Shown here one piece after another: positions 46,363 to 59,100 of a DNA stretch of 64,000 nucleotides. The stretch covers positions 11,713,001 through 11,777,000 of the forward strand of contig NC_079875.1 of assembly GCF_029227915.1 (NCBI RefSeq), in the 5' to 3' direction. The notes below the pieces were generated by a model. That model searched no databases and was not told the DNA's origin. It saw only the letters and a list, made by a program, of their open reading frames with translations. Numbering within the stretch: position 1 is the stretch's first letter; each line of letters begins with the position of its first letter. The translations under genes were made by a program, and so were the position numbers. The stretch is from Hydractinia symbiolongicarpus (lineage: Eukaryota > Cnidaria > Hydrozoa > Anthoathecata > Hydractiniidae).

Positions 46363-49300
46363 TAATTTTAACATGTACATGTTAAGGCTGCGGGAGTCTT
46401 TTTATGAGGCTATTGCGCCATGCATTACGGGATGTTTTTCTTTTACACAATACTGCCTTCGTACTTTAAAATTAAATAATTCGTTTTTAGAATAATTTTT
46501 TTGTTTTTTGGAAACATTAACTTCTAAAAAAAAGATATTAAGAAAACATGATCGTTCGATTTTTATTTTCAGTTGATGTAATCTTTTCGTTTTGAAAGAA
46601 GCAGGAGGCTATAATCTTTTTGAAAGACAAACCATACGTTGTCTCAAAAACAGAAGTTCGGTTTTCATTGATACGCCAGTCTAATATATGAATGCCCGCG
46701 TTATTTGTTTACTTTTCAGCAGTAACCTCATTGGCTTTGGTAATTGCGTGACAGGGAAAAAGATGCCAGGATTTGATTAAGAGATTTTTTTCTGCGGATT
46801 CCTTCTTACAAAAACATTGTTTGAGGTTTTCAACTATCGAGGTAAGTTCGTTTAAAGTCCTAAAAATGCCTTCGTATGACGAAATGGTGTGAAAAAAATC
46901 TTGCTTCACCTAGCGCCCCCATCTTTTTTCCTGCACGCAGATGCAAGAGCCGATAAGCAATATCGAGGCTCATGCAATTTTTTTGTTGTTGTTGAAAAAA
47001 GCGTGTTCCAATATTGCTTTACAAATTAATTTATATTGTCATCTAATTAAAATAAATTGTCTTATAAACGCGTTATAAACTTTAACCTGATAAAATATTA
47101 AACACTGCCATGTTTTCATGCGACTCATACTTTTAAGTGACCTCTACCTTTTTTATAGTTAATATTGCATTAAAACACTAAATGCATTTCTCAATGGTAG
47201 CTCTGACAATTTGAAAAATTTGGCGCATTCCGCGTAATTTTTTCTACCACCAGAAATTCAAAAGAAAACTTAGTTAACTAGGCTAGAATGTTTGTGGATA
47301 ATTTCAGAGGCATATTAAAAAATCTTTCAAATTCAAAAATATAGGATTAACTTTGTCTAAACTCTGTTTTCTCCAGTTTTATGACGTAATAGCTCAAGAC
47401 AGCGCTGTAGGGGATGTTGATGAACGCTTATAAAAAAATTAATCGACTTTGCACACAAACATTGACCAGAACACACACAACATGCTACTGTGAAAAGATT
47501 TTTATTGGAAATAATGTCCTTTTATTTCTGATGATTTTTTGAGTAACGACTGAAATTTATGTATAAAAAATTGAAATCATTTCTCCCATCCATATTTCAA
47601 TATCTAATTTAAAGACGAAAAGTCCGCTCGAATATTTCCATCACTTTTTTGATTTTTAACGCCTACTCCCTTTTTTATTCAGCATCTTCAATATTCATAT
47701 AAGCCGTGAAAAATTTTTTAAAAAAAAGGTTGCCAAAATTTACATTCAAAATTTAATCTATTAAAATTGAAATCATTTCTCACATCCATATTTCAATATC
47801 TAATTTAAAGACGAAAAGTCCGCTCGAATATTTCCATCACTTTTTTTTATTTTTAACGCCTACCTTTTATCAACATCTTCAATTTTCATTTAAGCCGTGA
47901 GAAGTTTTAAAAAAGGTTGCCAAAATTTACATTTAAAATTTCCAACTTGTTATTTTTGGTTTTCAACGTTCTCATTTATTAGAAAGGACTACACAAACTA
48001 GCTTGTCATAAAAACCGTCATAAATTTGTCATCGCTATTTGCAGCTACCATTTTTAGCTCACACAGATAGCAAGCATTATATTTTTTAAATAAACTGTTT
48101 GGTTGGTCAGCTTGGTTGTTTTATTTTTGACCCAAATGTCAGCCTCAACGTTTCTCAACCCGGTTGCTTATCCGAGAAACGTGTACTTTTACTTTAAATA
48201 ACTTTTTTTAAGACGTAGACATTTAAAGTGACTCACCCAAAAGGCGACCAAGACAGCGCGAAAAAACACAGAATCTTTTAAGGGCGTATCCTCTACAATG
48301 ATGAAAAGAATAATATGGCAAGATTGTAAGGTATTTGAATAATTTTATACGATAATTCTTATATTACATATAATTAAAAAAATTCAGGAATTATTAATAC
48401 ATAAATAATAACTTTTTCATTGACTAGGATGTCGTCACATAATTCTAGAAATAAAAAAATGAAAGATTTTAAGGCTCCCTTTTTCGCAATAATTGAGCAT
48501 GATCTATGATCAATAAAAACGTCTTACGTACCGGCGATCAGGAAAAAATGAAAAATAAACTTGTCCAGCTTTTAATTATAATAATTAAAAGGTAAATTAG
48601 GTACTTTCTTCGCAAAATTCACTTTGTCAGACAGATCCAGTTTATTTAGGGGTAAAGGAGGTTTGGAGCCGACATAGTGGCTATTCGTAAAAATAAATTT
48701 TTCACTGTCAAAGAGAAACACAAAAAACTTCAATCATTTCGGTATATCGCATATCTACCGTAACATCCCAATCCAAAATATTAAAAGAACAGTTTGCCTT
48801 ACACACCCCAAACTCACAATTAAACAGTTCTCTGAAAATGCAAAATTCAGGGTAGTTAACCAAGAATCACCTTTCCATCTCAAACATTATAAAAACACCT
48901 GTGTTAAAACAAAATGGTAGCAACACAGTACGCTAGCTGTAAAGTATGTTTACAAAGCAACAAAAATATTTCCACCAACCTGATAAATTAGACTTCAAAT
49001 CTCATCGTCGTCGTTATTATCATCCACTGAAAATAAAACTCATACATCTTTAACACCAGTACATAATTTTTGTTTTTTTTGTTTTGGTAGAGCCTGTTCA
49101 TCGTTTGTATTCAGTAAAAACCCGTATAATCTACAGGCAACGAAAATAATTAGAGAATAAGACAAAAACCACGCGTGATAAAAAAAGCAAAGGAGATACT
49201 TGTTGATGCAAAGTAGATTACATATATATCCATTTCAACTCAAAATGTATATTGAACTTTTGTTTACTTTTATCTACAAGTTTTTGGGGTTGGTACAAAA

Positions 49301-50151
49301 AATTCGTCAATAAGCTAAATTGTATCACTTTTAATTAACTTTTTTTTACACGCGTCACCATTATAATGTCACTATTTATAAATCCGCGTAGGGCTTATTC
49401 AAAGGCAAGGTTTGTTTGACAGAAATATTTTAGGAGGGAGGGTTACACAAGACAAGTTTTATTGAGGCTGTAAAATTGTCCAAAAACTTTTGTGACTATG
49501 AATACTGTTTTGAAGATATTGAAGATAGTTTCATTGATAAAGAATTAATTTTAAATGTTTGTCTAGTCTTGCGGTCCAGCCATTTAATAGGGCTTGATAA
49601 AAATCAGTAATTTTGCATCACGTAGTGTTGATTTGAAGGTTATTTGACATTGTGATGCAAAAACAAACCTAAAAAATCTCATCAAAAAGCTATCTTAGGA
49701 TAGGTATTTTTTGCAAATTTCGCGAATTCTATCCACATTTGCGAAAATCTCTTTGCACATAAATGTCAATATGCGAAAATAAATATTGACGGCATTACTA
49801 GAAATGACACATGCGCCAAAATTAATTTTCGCGAAAATTTTTTGAAAACAAAAGTACTCGTATTTAATTTTTTTTTGTAAATAAAATAACGGTCAACCTC
49901 TATTATCTTATCAAGTTCAATTAAAGACCACGTTATCTGACTCAATAAACCTGAATACCAAAAAGTACTAGTAGATTCGCGTAATAAATCTTCGCAATAT
50001 ACCCTAAAATGACTCTTTCGTAAAAAAATATTTTTTTGGAAATCTCAACGTGACTAATTCACGAAAGTTTTTTTTTACAACATGCATTTTTCAGATATAA
50101 ATAGCATATGCTCAATTTAGAGCAATTTAAGCCTCGATAGGCTGACAGTTT
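46363..50151. other. Intergenic region between tRNA-Val and the HAUS6-like gene
   Basis: About 3.8 kb with no recognised gene. It includes the tandem duplication at 47571-47940 and, near 49700-49830, the CG-containing words (TTTCGCGAATT, TTTTCGCGAAAA) shared with the MITE-like elements at 9783 and 53108. Confidence 0.5.
47571..47940. repeat. Tandem duplication, 196-bp period, two copies
   Basis: Copy 1 begins TTGAAATCATTTCTCCCATC at 47571 and copy 2 begins TTGAAATCATTTCTCACATC at 47767. Both continue through GACGAAAAGTCCGCTCGAAT and GGTTGCCAAAATTTACATT with few differences. Copy 2 is shorter by small deletions and ends near 47940. No coding potential is seen. Confidence 0.9.
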
Positions 50152-53100
50152 TTATAGACACTGACAGGGACGAACTACTTGATTACACTTCGAAAGACAC
50201 AAACAGGGAAGAACTAGTTGATTACACTTGTAATAACACTTGTTTAGGATTAAACCACAGGACGGGCACAGAGTAAGAACAAAACAAAACTTACAAAGTT
50301 TATTTGACAGTCCCTTTCCAGGCGTCATTAAAGAATAGTCGTTTGAAAACAACGGTGTGTTGCTGCGAAACATTTTTGGTGTTTTCATGAAATCATTCGA
50401 CGCGGTGGAAAATGCTATAAAGAAAATATGCAAAGAAACTGGTGACAACTCCTTAAATATGTTTCTACTCAGGGAGTAATATTTTTTACACGAATTTTCA
50501 TTCGTAAAGGCCAACCTTTCCATGTTATCAACAATCCTGGAAACTGTATTTCAGCCTGTCTAGCTTGGGACCAATTATTTTAATCGACAAATGACAATAG
50601 AAATCATCACCAGCTGCTACATTATAAATATAAACTAAAAAGGAGAGAACGCATAAGGTAGCCATTTTTACTAGGATGAATTTCTTACATAAAAATGGCA
50701 ACCTTAGTCGGTCTCTATTCAGAACGTTTTGACTCAGACGCAACTGTCTCAGCGTTTATTACAACTGTTAAGGCCGTTTTTCATTAAAGAGTTTTCGGCC
50801 GCAACACACAACGTTAAGTATTAGCCGCTGAATTTCAGCAACTTTGGAAGTTGAGACGGATCTACTTCTACACGTTTGTAAACGGATACATTTCTTAAAA
50901 ACCAATAGCATTTCCAAAAACGATGGAGATAAAGCATACTGGACGCTGACGACCAATGGAAGCTGCAGAAGCTTACCTGGAGTTTTAGCCATAACTTCAT
51001 GAATGAAATCATCTACTTCTTCAGCGGTGACATCAAACTTGTTGGGTGACACGACATCAGCTACGCTACGCCTTAATGTATCGCTATTTTCACTCGGTGT
51101 AAAAGGGTCTTTAAAAGGAGTTATAAAATTAATGAGTTTGTCCTTCGGAATGTGTATTGGTGTCCGTAATATTTCATTTACATCGTCATCAATACTAAGC
51201 GATGGTAATGGACTGTGAAAAGTTTCTTTTAACGAACACACTGGTGTGGTATCCAACAAGTTTCTACTATGATAAGAAGAACTATCATACTGAGTACTTT
51301 GTATTGATTCTGACATTTTCGGTGTCCGGTCTAACAAATGAGGGTTATTTTCTAAAAATAAGTCTACTTTTTGTGTTCGATCAGCCCTTTCATTGGTTTG
51401 AGCTGGCGTAAAATGCAACAACTCCTGAGTTGATTGATTGTTGTTCTCTGTTGGTACAGGTGTTTTATCTCCATCAGGTGAAAAACTGTTGACGTATTCT
51501 TCTGGAGATTGATTAACAGGAGTAGCTATCGAGTTTTGACTCCCTTCAAATTTGTCCGTTGTATCATTATAAGAATTACACACACTTAAGTCATGTAAAG
51601 GTGTCACGAAATTTAATATAGCAGCAGTAGACAACGGTGTCGTAACTTCAGTAGCGGTAAGCGATGTTGATGGTTCGTGTAACGGACTCACTATTTTGTC
51701 AAGGGGTGTAGTTATATTTTTCCTTGAATTATTTTGCTTTGGAGTCGTAAAATCACTGGTGTATTCATTGTGAAGACCTAAAAAATAAAACTTATAAAAG
51801 ATACAGGTTCAAAGAAAACTGGGTAATTCATTAAAAGTAACAAGACAAATAAACATCTGGCCTTCGTAGTGTAGTACCCTTATGGTGCTAAAGTTCGGTC
51901 TTCAGCCCTTAATTTTCGGTAAAACGCAAAGGTTAAAAACGCAGCTTCAGGTCGACGAGGCGCTTGCAACTGTCTAGGTGGGATCTGTTCGTATAGACTG
52001 AAGTGACATCTAATGACAGTGTCGTTCCATAAGTACAGTGGAAACTTTCTATAAATCTTGCTGCGTCATCTATCAAAGCCAATACATATTTTTGATCCTA
52101 AGTAAACATTATAGCGAAAATCGACTTTCGTAAAGCAGTGTTTATCAGATATGTTTTTTATTTGTTCTCTTTTTTTAAATAATTTTTTCACGTTTGTTTA
52201 GAATATTAGTAATTCCCTTTTTATTCAGCCAATAGCCTTTTCTTGAGCCTTTACTTAATATACAAGATGGAGGTTTCACTGTATATATGCATAAGAGAGA
52301 GGCTCATAAGAACAGTATAACAGTGCTTACACCTGAGAAGTGTCGCATGTATACCTACGTACGTACTTTTGCGGAAATTCACATGGCTACGTGACATCCT
52401 CACCAACCCCTGTTATATCATAGGTATTATTAAATCTTAAACGGTGAAAACGTGGTTCATTCGTGAGGTATGGCAACTTCTCTTTTTGTGCGCACACAAA
52501 ATAGAAAGGAGCGGGACTGTTGACCATGACTACGTTCAGGGTAAAGGATGGCTTGTGTATTTCAGACTAAAAAAGTGTGCATACCTCTTAATTTGATGGT
52601 ATTTATTTTCTCTTGTAGTGCACTGAGATCAAACGTTTTTTCTTCTGAAGCATTTGTATTTTTATCAACTCCTGAAACAAAGTTACTAAGTTTAATTTCT
52701 TATTCAGATAAACAAACAAACAAACAAACAAACAAACAATAAAGAGGATAGAAACTAACTCCTGCACATTTTGAGAGTTTGGATCTAACCAAACAACCCA
52801 AGATCCTAAGTCCGTTGTACACATTGACAAGGCCGTTGTAAACATTTACAGCACCCTAAGTCCTAAGTCCGTTGTACACATTGACAAGCGAACCTTGAGA
52901 TACACATTGAGTAGTTTTTAAGCTTCTTAAAGTTCGTCAATGTTCATGTGTGAACCTAGTATAGACACGACCTACATAATTACTTGCTGGGACGAACTTC
53001 GATATTTACTGCCTTCTTTCAATATATTTTGTGGATGTTTGTAAATGGTATTTACAAAATAGAAGTGGAAGAAATAATTAAGATTTTAGAATCATCGATA

Positions 53101-56100
53101 AATATTACCTTGAGTTGATTAATTTCTGATACTTATTTTTTGCGAGGTCCAGGAAATATGAGATATATGAAATAAAAATAATTTTTCGCGGATCAGTCAT
53201 GTCAAAATATTTCGCGAAGATTTTTTTCGCGAAAGAACCATTTTAATGCTTTTTGTGAAGTATCTAGTATTTTTTTATCGCAATTTAATTTATTTGAAGC
53301 CTATTTTCTCTTGTAGTGCACTGATGAGATAAGGCAGCCTTTAATAGAACTTGCTCATATCACAGAGGCTGTCAGTTATCTTAATTAACTACAAAAAAGA
53401 AAATTTACCGAGAAAAACTAGAAAAAATTATTATTTTTTAAAGGATTCGCGAATTTAAAAACTATTTCTAGTAATTTCGCGAAGATATATTTTTGCAAAT
53501 TGAATTTTTTGGGAATTTTCGCGTAAAAAAGTTTCACAAATATGGATAAAATTCGCGAAATTTAATCTTCCCTTAAAATTAATCAACTTCAGGTAGTAAG
53601 ATGACTACTACGAACGCCGTACCAATGTTAAGACGAGTCAGTCGTTCTTTTAAACTTCCAATATCATCTTGTTCCTTCTGCGACGCTTCTGATTTCGATA
53701 TTAGCTCAGTGTCTTCATATATAGGAAGAATTTCTCCTTCAGGTATGTAAATATCCCCTTTGTCATTCGTTGAACTGTCTAAGACTACAAATAAATTATT
53801 TGAAACAGAAAAATTTCACCCACGAAAAAAATGGAACAAACACAATAAATTACAGTAGGTTCAATTGTGCGCGATCATATTGAAAAAAGTCATCAAATAC
53901 AAAGCACTCTTTTTGTGATATATATATATATAATCAATGAAAAGGACCAAAGCACTTGATTGAGAGCAGCGGTTAATTAAAAGAGGGCAACGATATTAGT
54001 TATCCGACGTAACTAATAAAATACAGAAAATATTTTCTATATTTATCTCGTACAATGCGGTAATAATACCAATTTAATTAGATTTTTGAAAAAATCAATA
54101 AGTTGGGTCCACATTTTAGGTTATTTAGGAGGTTTTTAGAGGTTGAGGACAGTAACCTTCAGGCTACAAAATATGTATTTACTACTTTTATATTAATGAA
54201 AATAGATTATAAATGCCATACTTTTTAAAAATTTTTTGAAGGTATTCTGCAAGTTTGAAAAAGTTCAGAAATAGTAAAAAATTATAAATCACATTATTGA
54301 AGGATTTGTAAAATCTTTGAAAAAACACCAAAAAATAACTTGTTACTATGGCCTAAAATAACAGCAACAGGTAAGGGAAAGCAAATTCTTCTTATAATCA
54401 CTCTTCTCCACAAAAGAATTTCCAAAACATACCTTCTCTTTTCAATGGCGTACGCGGAACTTTATCACGAGAAGTAAATGCTTCAGAACCTAACACAAAC
54501 AAATGTAAATAATAACCACAAATACAGTAAAATACAGAAATTTAAGTTTGGTATGCTTAAAATAGCCAATAGCATAGAGTAATAAACAGTCCAAAATTAA
54601 TGACAATTTTCTGAAACTACTTTTCCTACTTCACTCTGTAAACCGTAAAACATATATTGGTGAGAATGCAGAAAAATCGAAACATGAAACACTCAGTAAA
54701 AAACAAAAGTATTCCAGAACTAATCAGTAGGGCATGCAAAAAAATAAAACGATTACACAAATATTGAACAAAAGAAAAACAGAACATTCGATCTAAGTTA
54801 CACAAGATTTAAAAAAAATTTCCTGGAAAGTGTAATTTTGAAATCTGATTAGTTGATAACATATTCTATTTCCAAGTGAGAGTTGAAATTTCAAATAGAA
54901 TAGAAAATTTCATCAAAACAGAAAAATAATCAGTAGAATAATTAACCAAATTACAGTTTTATTGCCTTTTTCTTATGGAAATTTCACAGAGTGGAAGTCC
55001 AGGTTTAGGGTTACTTAGAATAAATTTTTTTTGTTTATATAAAGGTTACTTTTTTTTTACACCAAATATTGTAAAATAAGGTAAAACAGGGCATAATTCA
55101 GAAATATAAAACAGTGACCATAAGACTTGAATTTCAACAAGGAGCTTCCAGAGAATGTACCATGAAGGAATTGTTAATTACATCTTCCAAGATGTCTTAA
55201 CTCAATTTGCTATTTCAATTCCATTCGAGTTGTTTTAAGCATAGTTTAAGGTATTACAAGTAGTATTATACAAACCCTGAAATGGGTAATACCATAAAGC
55301 TATATAATAATAAGCTTTTTTAGTAAATAGGAAAATTCAGATTTAAGTGGGAAGCAGTCGTTTAATGGCTACTGAGAACAATGTACTACACTGTGATTAC
55401 AAACTCCTTAATCAACTTACTTTTGGAGGGAAAAAATTAAGAACCAACCTTGCAGACTTGAGGGCATAACCCCTGTGTCAAATAAGTTACTAAATAGTGT
55501 AAAGTTTATACTCACTGAATGCTTCCAAAGGATTATCCAACGCATGAATATCATCATGAAAAGAAGTCTGTAAAACATCCTTTCTGTTAGTGTTTCTGTT
55601 GTGACGGCTAGATATCTTGTTGTCTTCCTTAAGTAAAAATATGTAATAAAACAGCAACAACAACAACAACAACAACAACAACAAAAACAACAACAGAACT
55701 TAGGAGTTTAGTAGCTAACCTCATCTGTGCTACTTCTAGAGGGAGTATTACCAGTGTTTAAAACTGATCGAGTGATCTATGAAACAAAAATTTAAACAAT
55801 ATAAAACAATATAGAACACTCTAAGCACAAATTCAGGATTGCCATTCTATTAGTATCATTGTTTATTTCCTGAGCTATAACAATAGAAAAGTAAAACTTC
55901 TTAGAACACAAAAAGAAAACACATTCAACAAGTTATAACAGAACATCATCAACTATGAAGGGGGTCCCAGTCTATCTAAAGCTTCCATTTAAGCTACAAA
56001 TGGGGTGCAAGCATAGCAATCGTTCAACTAGACAACTGCCTACGCTATCAATCCTTTTCTCATGCTGAAGGCTACACCCCCCCCCCAAAAAAAAAAAAAT

Positions 56101-59100
56101 CAAAACACTGCAACCACATTACAAGAATGAAATAACTACCTGATCTATTAATAACTCCTGTGCTTTAACTAAATCATGTTTAGTTTCATTGTTATTGTCA
56201 TACCATTCTTGAATGTCTGTTTTCTTTTTCGAATTAGCACGAGTGGTATTTATCTCCCGGTGCAATTCTTTTATTTTATCTTTCCTTTTAGTTTCAAACA
56301 ACGTTTTAGTTGATAAGCTGTCTTGTTTACTTTTAGATAAAGGTATTCGAGATTGATGAGTGCGATGCTTAGATCTAATCTGTTGAATTTTCTTTCCAGG
56401 ATTAGTTGTGGATTTTTCAGTCTTTTTAACTGAACTTGCGCTAAATGTAAAGAAAACAATAGACCAAAATATCAGCCCATGTTGATAATAGAGAAAATAA
56501 CCAAGCCATGAAGCCATGAAGAATAGGAGTCACAGGAGGAAATGGATGAAAAATTTTGTACATTTTTAAGTTCCAGATTTTTTAATGTTTTTACATCTTA
56601 ATATAATTCAAGAAACATTTTCCCAGCATATTTTTTGGCAAATGTAAAAAAAACATTGTGCATTCATCATCTCATCACTAAATGGGTGTATAAAAAACTT
56701 ACACTTTCTTGCTAGTTGGTAAACGTCTTACTGGTGTTCCATCTGAACGTAAAGAAAATAAACATATCTATTGCCAGCAACTGAAATGCATTTTTAAACT
56801 TTAAATTTGATTCACAAGTCACATGTCATGAATGTTAAAATCACGAAAAGCAAACAGTAGGAAATTAAATTAAAGGTAAGTTAGATTTTTGTCTTTCACA
56901 AAGCTGACAACTCCAATTTGTGACTAAAAGAATAAAAGGCCAAATCATCATACACAAGAAGGGAACCTACCCTCGTTAAATTGGGAATCTTTTTTTATTG
57001 CATCAAGTAATGTATTGACAGCATCTGGTGTTGGAACTAAGCATACAAAATATAACATAGTATGTAAAACGTGTAGACGTAAGAAATATATAATCTATAA
57101 ATATAAAAAAAAGTCACCATAATTGTTAGATTTATGAATTTGTCCTGGAGTTCCATGCTTTGGTATTTTTTCTTCCACATCAAAGAATACAGGTGGGGTG
57201 GCTGGTAGTAGATCAAGGCCAAATTTCTATGTGAAAATATTAAAATGAATACAATCCATGCTTGCTGTCTGTCTGCGATTTTTAAGGAGACTAAGGAAAA
57301 TTGGCTTAACAACGATTAAAACCAAGCTTTAAGAAAGGATCAAGGGCAGGTTTTTAGATTATAAAAGCACAGAAATTACTTAAGTGCTGTTGTGAAATTC
57401 AAGAGACCATAGTTGACCCCCCGCCCCCTGTGAGGGGGTGCAATTTTCCTAGTTAAAAGGGTTGGATTGGACAAAATAGGGGGGTTGTTGTAAAAAGGGT
57501 GGGGTAAGATTAAATTATTGCTTCTTAGGTTACCTACTGTAAAACAGATTTAATTTAGCCTTCAAATTGCTCATTTTTTGCAACTAGGTGTTTTTTTAAC
57601 AACTGCAACAACAAAAATGCTTTCTGATATCTTTGAATATGAGTTTAAATTAATAGGGTCAACTATGTCAACTATGGAGACTGTGAAGCTGTGGAAATTA
57701 GTCTGATTGGCAGTAGCAATAATTGCCATAAGAAATAAACAATAAAACACATACGTTCATATTTGGCGTTTTTGTTGATGTTTTCTCTAGTATAGTCTCC
57801 TTTAATTCATCAATAGATAAATTTATATCAGGCAACATTTGTTTGGATACGGATGTTCTAAACATTTAATGTGTTATTATTTTATAACTGTGTAGCTAAT
57901 TTAAATATAAAGATTTAATAACATGCAATGCTTAAAAAAGATTCTCGATTACAGTTATACAATGTCTAATTTACCAACATCATAGATTTAGGTGTATGCA
58001 AAAATGATCATCTTACCCACAACAACTTTGTTCCCTGTGAATAGGTATTAAGGTAATGCACAGAATAGATCTGCTAAAACAAGTCACAAGTGAAGAGAGA
58101 ATCTGTTTTATATTCTAGCTTTGAAAGGCCTTTTGTTTCATATGCACAATAAAAAATTAAAGTGCAAGTTTTTACTTTTTTTACACAAAATTTACAGAGG
58201 CTAGCAACAGCCAACTTTTTTAAGACAAATTTACTTTTAGTTTTCTAAATAAGTAAATAATGTTATCAAAAAACCAACACTAGAAAAAAAGTTTTAAACC
58301 AGCATGATTCAGTAAGCAATTCTCTCCCTGATTATAATGCTCTTCAATATGGTTTTGCATTCAAGAATTAAAATCTACCCACCTCATTGAAGTTAGGTTG
58401 TTCAGGCTATTAGCATGATTATGTGATTCTGCACGTAGGTAAGCTTCATCATGTTCTAAATCTGGTAATGGATCTAATAAAAATATATTATTTTACAAAT
58501 AAAAATAATGTTTATGTGAAATGTTGTTACTTATATACAGTAACATTGTTTCTAAATCATGAAAGCATACAGCAATCATTCACTGGAACAAAATGTAAAC
58601 GTACTTAAAACCCGAACATAAACATAAGGTTGGGAATAAAAAAGCATTATCTTACAGCAACAACAACCACTTTTATTTATATATCACAAAAATGCGATGT
58701 TAAGAAAAGGCAGTAAAACTTTCTCTTGCCATGTTTCAAGACATCTTTTCAAAATAGGACTCACAACAAATTTTTGCTTGCGAACCTTTATTCACGTTTT
58801 ATTACTAAGATTACCACGAAGAAAAAACACATCAAATCTCACCAAAAAGAGACAATTCAGATTGGTCTCTGTTGTGGAAAAAAAATTGTAGTTCAAATAT
58901 GTTAAAAAATACGTGACAGGTTTTAATGTAGATTTTTGTTTTTATTTGGTAACAAAATTAAGCAGAACTACACCACTGTGAGACTAAAAATTAGTCTTTA
59001 AGTTATTATTATCTATTGTTATCCACTTGTTACAAAATGTCTGTTACAAAAAGCTTTATTTTTAAGAAATATATACAGCATTAACTAATAATTAGTTATA

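Noticed and set aside
50528-50743. 71-codon minus-strand ORF before the last HAUS6-like exon
   Set aside because: It lies in the intron between 50977 and 50414, fits no splice phases of the gene model, and shows no domain.
51862-51925. tRNA-Val-like head (TTCGTAGTGTAGT) in a HAUS6-like intron
   Set aside because: Only about 13 bases match the tRNA genes at 45589 and 46290. There is no T arm or closing acceptor stem, so it is not a tRNA gene; it may be a SINE remnant.
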